Of a stretch of 52,313 bases of DNA, positions 16,316-25,357 are shown one piece after another. Position 1 is the first letter of the stretch. Every line of letters begins with the position of its first letter. A model generated the notes under the pieces. The model was not told where the DNA came from. It saw only the letters and a list, made by a program, of their open reading frames with translations, and did no database searches. A program made the position numbers and the translations under genes. The stretch is from Sedimenticola sp. (GTDB lineage: Bacteria > Pseudomonadota > Gammaproteobacteria > Chromatiales > Chromatiaceae): positions 1 to 52,313 of the forward strand of contig JALVNE010000347.1 of NCBI GenBank assembly GCA_027026755.1, given 5' to 3'.

Positions 16316-18334
16316 ATGATCTACCAATTCAATGAATTTCGGTTGAACCCGGACAAAAAGCTGTTCTACCGGAATGGTGAACTGCTGGAGGTGGAAAACA
16401 GGGTGTTCCAGTTCATCCTGTTGCTGCTGGAACGCTACCCGGAAACCTTGACCCGGCGGGAATTGCTGGAAACCCTCTGGCCCCGGCAGGAAATCAGCGA
16501 CTGGGCCCTGTCCCAGCTGATTCGCCGAACCCGCCAACTGCTGGGCGATGACAGCAGGCATCCCACCTACATCAAGACCATACATGGCGTGGGCGTGCGT
16601 TTTCTGGTTCAGCCCGAGTCCTTTGCCGAAGACAGGCCTGCGGTGGAATTCCGGAAGAAAACGGCGGAAAAACCCAGGCGCTGGCCATGGGCTGCCCTGG
16701 GACTGGCGCTGGTGGTCGCCCTGGCTGCCTACCTGGTCACCCGGCCCGGAAAATCACCCTCCCTGGACCTGGGGGATTATCCCTACACCATTGCCGTGTT
16801 GCCTTTCGAGAACGGCAGCGGGGATGAAACCTACGCCTGGATAAACCTGGGCCTCATGGACATGGTCCGGCAGCTCCTGGGGGAGTCTGCCGGTATCAAC
16901 ACAGTGGAAACCAAAAAGGTGATCAGCTATCTGGACAACATGGCCCTGGATGAAACACCCGCTTCGCCCCTGGAAATGCTGAAAGTATTCGAGTCCCTCT
17001 GCGGAGATCTGGGGTGCCAGATACTGCTTTCCGCCCGTCTCGAAAGCGCCGGTCCGCATCCCAGAATATCCTATCAGGTGGTCAGTTCCAGGGGGATCTC
17101 CAAACGCAAGACGGTTCATGGGAATACCGTCATCGAAACCGGATCAGCGCTTGCCGGCAGCATTGTCCGGCTGGTGGACCCGGCGCAACCCTGGCTGGTC
17201 AGCGCGCGGGACACCTATTCCACCGATGAAGCCGCCAACCAGGCCTACGCCCTGGGTATTCAGGAGCTGTTCAACGGCCAATATGCGTCCGCGGCCCGGT
17301 TCCTTGAAATTGCCCTGCAAAAGGAGCCGGAATTCGTCTGGGCTCGGGTAAAGCTGGCGGATGCCCGTTATCGCAAGGGTGAACTGGACGAGGCGCTGAA
17401 AATCACGGATGGCCTGTTGGCGCGTGATGATTTGCCGCCGGATGTCCGCTACCAGGCCCTGCGGGTGGTGTCCAATGTCCAGTACACCAAGGGGGAGCTT
17501 GGTCTGTCGCGGGAAACCTCCCGACGCCTGTTGAAGATGGCAGAGGAAGCGGGGAATGTCGTAGATCAGGCTATGGAAACCATGAATATCGGCACCAGTT
17601 ACCAGGCTGCTGGGGATGTGGACAGAGCCCTGGAATATTTGCTGAAGGCCAGGGAATTGTACCGGCAGGCCGGATACCGTCCCGGGATTGGTATGGTGTC
17701 GTTCAATATCGGCAATATCCACATGACGGTCAATGATTACGCCCAAGCGGAAAAATACTACAAGGACGCCGAATTGCAGTTTCTGCGCCTGGGCAACCGG
17801 CAATACCTGGCCATGACCAAATTTCAACAGGCCGTTATCTTGAAATCGAAAGGGGAACTGGGCCGCGCCGCCGGCATGTTGACGGATTTGCAGGCAGCCT
17901 TCGAAAAACTTGGAGCTACTGAAGGGGTTGCCCTGGCAAAGGTTGAACTGGCCGATATTCATATCATGGAAGGGAAGTATGAGGTCGCCGTAAATGAAAT
18001 CAGCAAGATGCTTCCTGATTTCGAACGGCAGGGATTGAAGTATGCCGGCCACATGGCAGCCAATCTGTTGGCGCGCGCCTACCTCAACCTGCATCTGCCC
18101 GACCAGGCCAGAAAGTATATGCAAAAAGAAAGCGAGTTCGCCTCCCCCGACCCTGCCTACGCGCTCTTGTCTGCCCATCTTGCGTACGAGGAAAAGCGTT
18201 TCGCGGATGCCGTGGATATTGCCAGGGCCGTGAAAGAAAAGGCCGGCAGTCTCTGGCTGGCCAGCCATGAGAAATATCTGCGGGCCTATGAAACCGCCCT
18301 TTCAGACCAGAAGTGGCGTGAAATCATTTTCTGA
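16316..18334 (+). CDS. CadC/ToxR-like membrane-bound winged-helix regulator with TPR domain
   Basis: A 672-residue single-pass protein. Residues 1-98 form an OmpR/PhoB-type winged helix (NEFRLNPDKKLFYRNGE, TRRELLETLWP, YIKTIHGVGVRFL). A basic linker leads to one membrane segment (about 123-142, WAALGLALVVALAAYLV). A periplasmic part follows, first a domain with TIAVLPFENGSGDE as in CadC-like proteins, then several TPR repeats from about residue 310. I chose ATG 16316, five bases after AAGGGG, over the TTG one codon earlier. It is divergent from algH and lies just before a surface-protein gene with tandem repeats in its upstream region, which makes it the likely regulator of that gene. The signal sensed is unknown. 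Confidence 0.85.
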   Translation: MIYQFNEFRLNPDKKLFYRNGELLEVENRVFQFILLLLERYPETLTRRELLETLWPRQEISDWALSQLIRRTRQLLGDDSRHPTYIKTIHGVGVRFLVQPESFAEDRPAVEFRKKTAEKPRRWPWAALGLALVVALAAYLVTRPGKSPSLDLGDYPYTIAVLPFENGSGDETYAWINLGLMDMVRQLLGESAGINTVETKKVISYLDNMALDETPASPLEMLKVFESLCGDLGCQILLSARLESAGPHPRISYQVVSSRGISKRKTVHGNTVIETGSALAGSIVRLVDPAQPWLVSARDTYSTDEAANQAYALGIQELFNGQYASAARFLEIALQKEPEFVWARVKLADARYRKGELDEALKITDGLLARDDLPPDVRYQALRVVSNVQYTKGELGLSRETSRRLLKMAEEAGNVVDQAMETMNIGTSYQAAGDVDRALEYLLKARELYRQAGYRPGIGMVSFNIGNIHMTVNDYAQAEKYYKDAELQFLRLGNRQYLAMTKFQQAVILKSKGELGRAAGMLTDLQAAFEKLGATEGVALAKVELADIHIMEGKYEVAVNEISKMLPDFERQGLKYAGHMAANLLARAYLNLHLPDQARKYMQKESEFASPDPAYALLSAHLAYEEKRFADAVDIARAVKEKAGSLWLASHEKYLRAYETALSDQKWREIIF

Positions 18335-18421
18335 ATAACCCGGCGTATTTTCCCTTCAACTTTACGCTCTTTCGCCGGGAGGCTGTCGTCCTTTGCGTCA
18401 CCTCCGGGGGAGAGGGATTTA

Positions 18422-18498
18422 TTGTGAAGCCTACCGCCCGTGTTCTTTTTTGTGAATCAAGCTACTGATTTATAAAGCGTTCACAATCTCTTCACAAT
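18422..18498. promoter_or_regulatory. TTCACAA repeat cluster, candidate winged-helix operator
   Basis: The gap before the surface-protein gene holds TTCACAAT twice in direct order 11 bp apart (18480-18487, 18491-18498) and the complement TTGTGAA twice upstream (18422-18428, 18450-18456). Direct repeats at one helical turn are the usual site form for OmpR/PhoB-type domains such as the one encoded next door. The rest of 18335-18595 shows no gene. Confidence 0.5.
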
Positions 18499-18595
18499 TT
18501 CCTCCAGGTAAATCAAGCCACCAGGCTGCCCTCTGGCCATGATCCAGGCACAGCCTTGGCTGTTGTCCTGATTTCACTATTTGGAGGATGTAATC

Positions 18596-20812
18596 ATGAA
18601 AAACAAGATTCTGTTCAAAAAGCGCCTGCTGCCCCTGCTGCTGGCGGGAGCCTGGGCGGGTGGCGACGCCTTGGCGGAGGCGCCGGCCCCGGGGGACTAT
18701 GAAGCCTTTGTGGAGGCGGCGACCTATGTCTGCACAGGCACCCTGTTCGATGACGTGCCCGATAGCCATTGGGCCTGCGGTTTCATCGAAGAGTTCGCCA
18801 ACCTGAACATCACCCAGGGTTGTGGTGGCAACAATTTCTGTCCCGAGGATTTGGTCACCCGGGCGCAGATGGCGGTGTTCCTGGTCAGGGGACTGGAAGA
18901 GGCGCTCTACGACCATCTGGACGGGGCGGGTTCCGGCCTGGACGCTGACCTGCTGGACGGTCAGCACGGCAATCATTACCTGGACTGGAGCAATTTCATC
19001 AATGTTCCCGCCGACCTGCTCGATGGTGATGCCGACACCCTGGCGGGGCTGAGCTGCAGCAGCGGCGAGGTGGCCAAGTGGAATGGCAGCGCCTGGGCCT
19101 GCGCGGCGGATGATACGGCCTCGGGTGGAAGTGGCGATATCACCGCCGTCAATGCAGGCACGGGCCTGAGCGGTGGGGGCGCCAGTGGCGACGTGACCCT
19201 GAGCGTGAATACCGCGATGGTGCAGCGCCGGGTATTGGGTATCTGTCCCCAGGGACAGGCCATCCGTTCCATCTCGGCTACCGGTGCAGTCGTTTGCGAG
19301 GTCGATGATGACACCATTGCGCCGCCGGCCTGGGAGTTGGGCGGCAATACCGCCGGCAGTGGTGACTTCATTGGCACAGTGAATGCTGAGCCATTTACGG
19401 TGAAGGCCAATAACAGAACCGTAGTCATTGTCAAAGACAACACCTTTTCTGGCCAACATGCGCCTGAAATTCAGGCTGGGGCATTTTTCAATGTTACGTC
19501 AGCACCAGGTGCAACCGTTGGAGGTGGTGGAGGCAATCCCACTACTACCGACTGTGGCACTGGCAGCCAGCCATGTGTCAACAAGGCCGCAGGGGCTTAT
19601 TCGACAGTGTCCGGCGGCAACGGGAATTATGCCAGCGCAGGCAGCAGCACGGTAGGCGGCGGGCACCATAATGTTGCCGGCGATGCTTTCGCTACAGTCG
19701 CCGGAGGAAGAATCAATAGCGCCAGTGGCGCTGGTTCCACGGTTGGGGGCGGCTTGAGTAACATTGCCAGTGGCACCGATTCTGCGGTCAGTGGAGGGTT
19801 AGGAAATGTTGCTGATGGACTGTTATCGACAGTTCCTGGCGGCTTCCATAATAGCGCTGGTGGCAGATACAGTTTTGCCGCAGGCAATCGAGCCAAGGTT
19901 CGTGATGCCAATCAGGCAGGTGATAGTGATGGTGACCAAGGCACCTTCATCTGGGCAGACAGCTCCAGTACGGATTTTACATCCACCGGCCCCGACCAAT
20001 TCCTGATCCGTGCCCGCGGTGGCGTGGGCATCGGCACCAATGCACCTAACTATCAGCTGCATGTGGTTGGCAGCCACAATACTTCTGCCGTGACACGCAT
20101 CCAGAACACCAGCACAGGTGTCAGCAGCGATGCCCTGCATTTGGTAATCAACCGGCAGGATCCAGGCTCCAAGAATGATTTTGTCGTGTTTTTCGGATCA
20201 GACGGCGCGGGCGGCACCACGGCTGTTGGCGCCATCGATGGTGATGGCGCGGGCGGAGTCAACTACCGCAGCGGAGGAGCAGATTTTGCTGAATACCTGC
20301 CCACGGAACTGCCAGACCTGCAGGCCGGGGAGGTCGTTGCCCTGCGTAAGGGCAAACTGTGGCGGAACACTGCCAATGCCGAACGCCTGTTCGTCATCAG
20401 CACCGCTCCTGTGGTCACGGGTAACAGCGACATGAAGGATGACGAGGGCAAGGCCCTGGCAGCCTTTACCGGGCAGGTACCCGTCAATGTCACGGGCAGC
20501 GCGGCCGCCGGTGACTGGCTGCTGGCCAGTGGCGCCAATGACGGCAAGGCCCGCGCAGTCAGCCCGGAAAATCTCAAGGCTGCGGATTACCGCGACATCA
20601 TCGGCCGGGCTTTGAGCCGTGACCAGGATGGCCAGGTACGCGCCCTGGTCGGCCTGCCTCCCCGGGATCTGCTGGCCCGGCAGCAACAGCAGATCGCCCG
20701 CCTGGAGCAACGCTTGCAGGATCAGCAACAGCGGATGGCCGACCTGATGCGGCGTTTACAGCAAGTGGCGGCCCGCCAGCAGTCAGCCGGGTTGATGGTG
20801 GCTGAACGCTGA
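18596..20812 (+). CDS. Mosaic surface protein: SLH, YadA-head-like and tail-fibre-like domains
   Basis: 738 residues. Signal peptide 1-27; one S-layer-homology domain (about 45-96, FDDVPDSHWACGFIEEFA, TRAQMAVFLVRGLE); a segment with LDADLLDGQHGNHYLDW like phage tail fibres; about seven 15-16-residue repeats of the YSTVSGGNGNYASA kind (about 330-431) as in YadA-type trimeric adhesin heads; a tail-fibre-like block with VGIGTNAPNYQLHV (about 475) and GADFAEYLPTE (about 565); and a C-terminal glutamine-rich coiled coil (about 690-735). GGAGG precedes the ATG at 18596. There is no YadA membrane anchor, so attachment is presumably through the SLH domain or another partner. I infer a trimeric fibre on the cell surface. 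The function, adhesion or otherwise, is unproven. Confidence 0.75.
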   Translation: MKNKILFKKRLLPLLLAGAWAGGDALAEAPAPGDYEAFVEAATYVCTGTLFDDVPDSHWACGFIEEFANLNITQGCGGNNFCPEDLVTRAQMAVFLVRGLEEALYDHLDGAGSGLDADLLDGQHGNHYLDWSNFINVPADLLDGDADTLAGLSCSSGEVAKWNGSAWACAADDTASGGSGDITAVNAGTGLSGGGASGDVTLSVNTAMVQRRVLGICPQGQAIRSISATGAVVCEVDDDTIAPPAWELGGNTAGSGDFIGTVNAEPFTVKANNRTVVIVKDNTFSGQHAPEIQAGAFFNVTSAPGATVGGGGGNPTTTDCGTGSQPCVNKAAGAYSTVSGGNGNYASAGSSTVGGGHHNVAGDAFATVAGGRINSASGAGSTVGGGLSNIASGTDSAVSGGLGNVADGLLSTVPGGFHNSAGGRYSFAAGNRAKVRDANQAGDSDGDQGTFIWADSSSTDFTSTGPDQFLIRARGGVGIGTNAPNYQLHVVGSHNTSAVTRIQNTSTGVSSDALHLVINRQDPGSKNDFVVFFGSDGAGGTTAVGAIDGDGAGGVNYRSGGADFAEYLPTELPDLQAGEVVALRKGKLWRNTANAERLFVISTAPVVTGNSDMKDDEGKALAAFTGQVPVNVTGSAAAGDWLLASGANDGKARAVSPENLKAADYRDIIGRALSRDQDGQVRALVGLPPRDLLARQQQQIARLEQRLQDQQQRMADLMRRLQQVAARQQSAGLMVAER

Positions 20813-20860
20813 TAGCCCCTTCTACCCCTCGTCTTTCCGCCACGAAGCTTGCGGCAACAG

Positions 20861-20883
20861 CCCTCTCCCCGCCGGGGAGAGGG
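20861..20883. repeat. Palindrome CCCTCTCCCC-GCC-GGGGAGAGGG
   Basis: Perfect 10-bp stem with a 3-base loop just after the surface-protein gene. It has no U-run, so is more like an extragenic palindromic repeat than a terminator. Confidence 0.6.
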
Positions 20884-20932
20884 TTTGGGAGAGGAGGGAT
20901 GATTTCAATGTCGAGATTTCAAGGTGAAGCCA

Positions 20933-22069
20933 ATGCCTCTGTCTTATGCAATATATATGTTTTTCATCGCGCTGTTATGGTTGAGCAGTGCCGCCGTTGC
21001 CCAGCCGGTGACCATTGCGGATTCAGAATTCGCGTCTGCCGACTGGGCGTCCATCGTCACCAAGACCACGGGAGGCGCCAGCCAGTCGGTATCCCAATCC
21101 GCCAGTGGCGGCAATCCCGGCACCTACCGGGAAATGATCCACAGCCTGCCTTCCAACAGCAGTATTGTCGTGGTGCATGAGTTCCTGGGCGCCTCCTATG
21201 ATCCTTCGGTGCAGGGGGCCATCAGCACCCTGGATTACAGTGAAGACCACAAGGAATTCAGTCCACCTTTTTCCGGGGCCGCCATTGGCGCCAGGCCGGC
21301 TCTGCGTCAGGGCGGGGTCTGGTATTTCGGTCCGGATCTGACCTTCAACGGCCTGAGCTGGCAGTCGGTGCATCTGACCGGCTTGACGCAAATGGATTTT
21401 TCCGGATCTGACGGCGGCCATCCCGATTTTACCGCCTCGGGTGGCGAGATCAGATTTGGTTTCGCGCGAAGCAACACCAACCGCAGCCATATTGGGGGCA
21501 GCCCGGTCGACAACAGCAATGCCTCTGGTTACGACACCACCAGTGGCATCGATAACTGGTCTTACACCCTGCAGAGCCAAGCCCTGCCGGTTGTCGACCT
21601 GTCGGCCATCGATGCCAGCGCGGCGGAAGCCGGCGCGGATGTTGGTGTGTTCCGGGTGAGCCTTGGCGCTTCGGGAGGGGGTGATGAGGCGTCTGCTCTC
21701 GCTGTGGACGCGCCGGGGCTTGTCGTGTCCTATGCCGTTGGTGGCAGTGCCACTCCCGGTTCTGACTATGTCGCCCTGTCCGGCACCGTGACTATTCCGG
21801 CCGGTGCGACCACCGCCGACATCACCATAACCCCCATCGACGACGCCCTTGTGGAGCTGGATGAGAGCGTCACCCTGACCCTGTCCGCGAGCAGTGGCTA
21901 TCAGCTGGGCACGTCCACTACCGCAACCATCATCATTGCGGACAACGATGATGTGGCGGTCGATACGGCGAAGCCTGTGCCTTCCCTGTCATTTCGTGGT
22001 CTGGCTTTTCTTGCCCTGATCCTTGCCCTGATAGGAGTGGCCTGGGTGAGAAATCGGCAGCGGGGCTGA
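20933..22069 (+). CDS. Exported Calx-beta domain protein with IPTL-CTERM-like tail
   Basis: 378 residues. Signal peptide (about 1-23, ending SSAAVAQ). Residues about 24-230 have no family I recognise. A Calx-beta domain follows (about 235-335; GSDYVALSGTVTIPAGATTADITITPIDDALVELDESVTL in pieces). The end is VPSLSFRG, a hydrophobic helix and RNRQRG, the tripartite motif-helix-basic pattern of IPTL-CTERM and related sorting tails, though the motif is a variant. AAGGTGA supports ATG 20933 over the GTG at 20924. It follows the mosaic surface protein in the same direction and is probably a second surface product of the same locus. Confidence 0.75.
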   Translation: MPLSYAIYMFFIALLWLSSAAVAQPVTIADSEFASADWASIVTKTTGGASQSVSQSASGGNPGTYREMIHSLPSNSSIVVVHEFLGASYDPSVQGAISTLDYSEDHKEFSPPFSGAAIGARPALRQGGVWYFGPDLTFNGLSWQSVHLTGLTQMDFSGSDGGHPDFTASGGEIRFGFARSNTNRSHIGGSPVDNSNASGYDTTSGIDNWSYTLQSQALPVVDLSAIDASAAEAGADVGVFRVSLGASGGGDEASALAVDAPGLVVSYAVGGSATPGSDYVALSGTVTIPAGATTADITITPIDDALVELDESVTLTLSASSGYQLGTSTTATIIIADNDDVAVDTAKPVPSLSFRGLAFLALILALIGVAWVRNRQRG

Positions 22070-22240
22070 TTGCGTTCATTGCTGGGCTTTTGCCGGATGA
22101 CCTGCGGTCTGATGCCTGCGGAGTCAGCCAAACCAGGCCCGGCCCTGGCCAGGGAAGGCCAAGGGTCATGGAAGGTTTCGTCAACGCGGACTTGCGCAGC
22201 TGTCATGGCGCCCATGAAACCGCCCGTGATTTCCCGTGGG

Positions 22241-23122
22241 CTATTTTCCGGAAGACAACTGGTTGCTGTTCAGGAACTGCCATGTGCGGGTGATGTCCAG
22301 GATGTCCACATCCTTGCGGATTTCTTCCGGGAAGGGCGCGAAGGGCGCCGCCAGCTTGACGATACGCACCGCCGCGTCGTCCAGGATCTTGTGGCCGGAG
22401 GAGCGCACCACGCGAATCTGCTGCACGGAACCGTCGGCTCTCAGGGCGACATGCAGCAACAGGTCGCCATACAGTTTTTTGCGCTTGGCCTCGTCGGGAT
22501 AGTTGAGGTTGCCGACCCGTTCCACTTTCTTGCGCCAGGCTTCCAGGTAGGCCGCATAACGGTATTCCTTGGTGCTGGCGTTTATCGCCTTGTGGCGCGG
22601 ACGCTGGGAAGCATAGCGGCTGCTTCGGTCCAGTTCCGCCGTGAGGCGGGCGATTTCCCGGCGGGTGCTGGACAGGAGCTGGGTCAGGTCGGGTTTCCGG
22701 CGCGCCTTGACCGGGGCTTTTTTGGCCGGATTGATTTTGTGTGTGGAAGGTTTTTTGGTGGTGACCGCCTTGGGCTGGCGCTGGGCCTCAGGCGCCTTGG
22801 CGCCGCTGCGAACCCGTTCTTCGGACGCCTTCCGGCTTTTCTTGAGCGCTGGCAGGGTGGGCACGGCCCTGGGCCTGGCCTGCCCTTTTCTGTCGGTGCC
22901 GCCTTCCTGGTTCTGCCGGGAGAGAAAATCGGCTTCCTCCGGTTTGGGTTGTTTCTTGGGCGTGGGAACAAGGATGACATCCAGGCTGGGTTGGGTGGCC
23001 TGGGGCTGGGGTGGCGGCATCTGGAAGGTCACGCCCAGGATGAACAGAGCGTGCAGAATCACCGCTGTCACCAGCATCGTGATCAGCGCCTCGTTGTGAG
23101 GGCGGCGGTGCATGGTGCTCAT
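22241..23122 (-). CDS. tonB: TonB-family energy transducer
   Basis: 293 residues: a short cytoplasmic N terminus, one membrane anchor (about 14-33), a long basic/proline-containing periplasmic region and a C-terminal TonB domain (about 195-285; YLEAWRKKVERVGNLNYPDEA, LLLHVALRADGSVQQIRVVRSSG, FAPFP). It couples proton-motive force to outer-membrane receptors. The position next to gshB and the Pil-Chp genes is that of tonB3 in P. aeruginosa, where it is needed for twitching. No exbB/exbD lie nearby. Its start overlaps the apbE stop. Confidence 0.9.
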   Translation of the reverse strand: MSTMHRRPHNEALITMLVTAVILHALFILGVTFQMPPPQPQATQPSLDVILVPTPKKQPKPEEADFLSRQNQEGGTDRKGQARPRAVPTLPALKKSRKASEERVRSGAKAPEAQRQPKAVTTKKPSTHKINPAKKAPVKARRKPDLTQLLSSTRREIARLTAELDRSSRYASQRPRHKAINASTKEYRYAAYLEAWRKKVERVGNLNYPDEAKRKKLYGDLLLHVALRADGSVQQIRVVRSSGHKILDDAAVRIVKLAAPFAPFPEEIRKDVDILDITRTWQFLNSNQLSSGK

Positions 23123-24186
23123 GGCAGCCCGTGCCCGACATCGTCCATGAGGGGGGCGGAAATCTTCACGGTCTGTTGCTTGTCCATCAACTGTACTCTT
23201 TTCGCCATGGCGGGATTCATGTGAACCACATTGTCGTCATCCACCAGCAGCACATATTTTATGCCCATTTGCCGGGCGATGCGGTGCCAGTCTTGCGGTC
23301 CGGCGACGAACAGGGCGGTGGCTGCCGCATCGGCCACCATCGCATTTTCATGGATCACCGTTACCGAACGGGTGCCCCGGGCGGGATGGCCGCTGCGGGG
23401 GTCGATGATGTGGTGATAGACCTTGCCCTTCCACAGATAGTTTCGTTCATAATTGCCGGAAGTAAAGACGCTTTCGTCGCCTGATACGTACAGGAATCCG
23501 AGAATGCCGGAACCGCTGGCGCCGCGAATGGCAATGCGCCAGGGATGCCCCCCGCGGGAACCGATGGCGCGCAGGTCACCGCCGCTGTTGACGATGGCGT
23601 TTTCGATACCCATTTCCCGCAGGTGTGCGATGGCCAGGTCGATGCCATAGCCCTTGCCCACGGCGCCGAAGTCGAGTTGTACCTCGGGATTTCGGCAGCG
23701 GGCATGGATGCCGTCGATTTCGATGTCGTCCATGCTGGGGTTGGCTTCCACCAGTTTGCGCACTGCCTCTTCATCCGGGGGATGCCAGGGTTCCAGGGTG
23801 TCGCGCTGAAATCCCCACAGGCGTATGAGGCGGCCAATAGCCGGATTGAACAGGTTGTCGCTCTGCCGGGCCAGTACCGCTGATTTTTTCATCAGCACCA
23901 GTACCGAGGGCGGTACGGCAAAACGCCTGCCTTCGGCCAACATCTTGTTGGTGTAGGTGAGAGGACCGGGGGACCAGGCGTGCCAGGCCCTGTTCATGAT
24001 GGCAAAATCCTGTTCCAGGGATTCCACGGCGGCGAGGGCCTTTTCTCTCGGTACACCGACGATGCTTACATCCGTCAGGGTGCCGAAAGCGAGAAACCTG
24101 CTGTTGTGTACAGGCTCGTTCTTGTCGCAGCCCGCCAGCGCAAATGCACCAAGCAGGGTCAATATGGTCAGAAGGGGAACTCTCAT
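23119..24186 (-). CDS. apbE: FAD:protein FMN transferase, ApbE lipoprotein
   Basis: 355 residues. The N-terminal lipobox LLGAFALAGCDKN predicts a lipoprotein facing the periplasm. ApbE enzymes attach FMN to Thr/Ser of target flavoproteins such as Nqr/Rnf subunits. Family segments visible: VQLDFGAVGKGYGIDLA, AIVNSGGDLRAIGSRGGHPW, HHIIDPRSGHPA and SVTVIHENAMVADAAATALFVAG. I start at 24186, overlapping the gshB stop as ATGA; the longer frame is a gshB shadow. No target gene is nearby, and this gene is an addition compared with the P. aeruginosa order. Confidence 0.93.
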   Translation of the reverse strand: MRVPLLTILTLLGAFALAGCDKNEPVHNSRFLAFGTLTDVSIVGVPREKALAAVESLEQDFAIMNRAWHAWSPGPLTYTNKMLAEGRRFAVPPSVLVLMKKSAVLARQSDNLFNPAIGRLIRLWGFQRDTLEPWHPPDEEAVRKLVEANPSMDDIEIDGIHARCRNPEVQLDFGAVGKGYGIDLAIAHLREMGIENAIVNSGGDLRAIGSRGGHPWRIAIRGASGSGILGFLYVSGDESVFTSGNYERNYLWKGKVYHHIIDPRSGHPARGTRSVTVIHENAMVADAAATALFVAGPQDWHRIARQMGIKYVLLVDDDNVVHMNPAMAKRVQLMDKQQTVKISAPLMDDVGHGLP

Positions 24187-25133
24187 GCCTGGAGTCTGTT
24201 CTCGATGCTGTCCATCAGCATGCCGCTGATGTTGAGGTTGTAGAGCTTGTCCAGTTCCCGGATGCAGGTGGGGCTGGTGACATTGATTTCGGTGAGATAA
24301 TCGCCGATTACGTCCAGTCCTGCAAACAGTATGCCTGCTTCCTTCAGGCGGGGTGCGACCTGTTCCACAATCCAATGGTCACGATCGCTCAGTGGCACGC
24401 CCCGGGCGCTGCCCCCGGCGGCAAGGTTGCCCCGGGTTTCACCCTCCCGGGGGATGCGTGCCAGGGCCCAGGGCACCGCCTCGCCATCGACCACCAGGAT
24501 GCGTTTGTCGCCGGCGCTGATTTCCGGGATGAATTTCTGTGCCATGGCGTAACGGGTCTGTCTGGTGGTGAGGGTTTCCAGGATGACGTTGGTATTCGGG
24601 TCATCCCGCCTGATGCGGAATATGGATTCTCCTCCCATGCCTCCCAGGGGCTTGAGAATGATGTCCTGGTGTTTGCGGAGAAAACGCTCGAAGTCCTGGT
24701 AGCGCCGGGAAACCAGGGTGTCCGGCGTGCACTGGGGGAACCAGCTGGTGAAGAGCTTCTCGTTGGCGTCGCGCAGGGCTTGGGGACGATTGACCACCAG
24801 CGTCCCCCGGGCTTCCGCCTGCTCCAGCAGATAGGTGGCATAGATGTATTCCATGTCGAAGGGGGGATCCTTGCGCATGAGAATGACGTCCATATCATTG
24901 AGTCGCAGGATGCGTTCCTCCCTGCTTTGGTGCCAGTGCTCAGCATCGTCGAACACTTCCAGTGGTCTTGCCCGCGCCATCGGCTGGCCGTTTTCCAGGT
25001 AGAGGGAATCCATTTCCATGTACCAGATGGTCCATCCCCGGCGCTGGGCTTCGAGCAGCATGGCAAAGCTGCTGTCTTTATTGATCGTGATGGTATTTAT
25101 GGGGTCCATCACAATTCCAATATTGGTCGTCAT
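24183..25133 (-). CDS. gshB: Glutathione synthetase
   Basis: 316 residues, the usual length. Joins glycine to gamma-glutamylcysteine in the cytosol, using ATP. The start MTTNIGIVMDPINTITINKDSSFAMLLEAQ, DVILMRKDPPFDMEYIYATYLLE, KPLGGMGGESIF (ATP-grasp loop) and the C-terminal AGLDVIGDYLTEINVTSPT are typical. The ATG at 25133 is preferred because the extra 20 residues upstream do not resemble family members. It is the first gene of gshB-apbE-tonB and divergent from the following exported protein. Confidence 0.97.
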   Translation of the reverse strand: MTTNIGIVMDPINTITINKDSSFAMLLEAQRRGWTIWYMEMDSLYLENGQPMARARPLEVFDDAEHWHQSREERILRLNDMDVILMRKDPPFDMEYIYATYLLEQAEARGTLVVNRPQALRDANEKLFTSWFPQCTPDTLVSRRYQDFERFLRKHQDIILKPLGGMGGESIFRIRRDDPNTNVILETLTTRQTRYAMAQKFIPEISAGDKRILVVDGEAVPWALARIPREGETRGNLAAGGSARGVPLSDRDHWIVEQVAPRLKEAGILFAGLDVIGDYLTEINVTSPTCIRELDKLYNLNISGMLMDSIENRLQA

Positions 25134-25219
25134 GTTAGAATCACCAGTCGTGAAAGTGTCTCGTGAGTCGAAGACAAGTTTGAGTGAGGTCAAGGCTGTC
25201 GGGAATTTGCATAGCGGTC

Positions 25220-25248
25220 TTGCCTTGGTGTATACAGCTTGCTATGTT
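25220..25248 (+). promoter_or_regulatory. Possible promoter for the 25358 gene
   Basis: TTGCCT and TATGTT with a 17-base spacer, about 110 bases before the start codon. Moderate match only. Confidence 0.35.
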
Positions 25249-25357
25249 GCATGATAAAGGCAAACATATTGCCAGTAATAATAATGAGTTATGGGGGCAA
25301 CGTAACACGTATCTAACAGGTGGCCGGGAAGCCCGGCCTGGATTCGGAGGAGGGAGC

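Noticed and set aside
19585-19890. Periodic GGC-rich repeats in the mosaic surface gene considered as a DNA repeat array
   Set aside because: Conservation is at protein level (15-16-residue head repeats); the DNA units differ strongly.
21901-22215. 104-codon minus-strand frame between the Calx-beta gene and tonB
   Set aside because: Overlaps the coding end of the Calx-beta gene, has no ribosome-binding site and matches no family.
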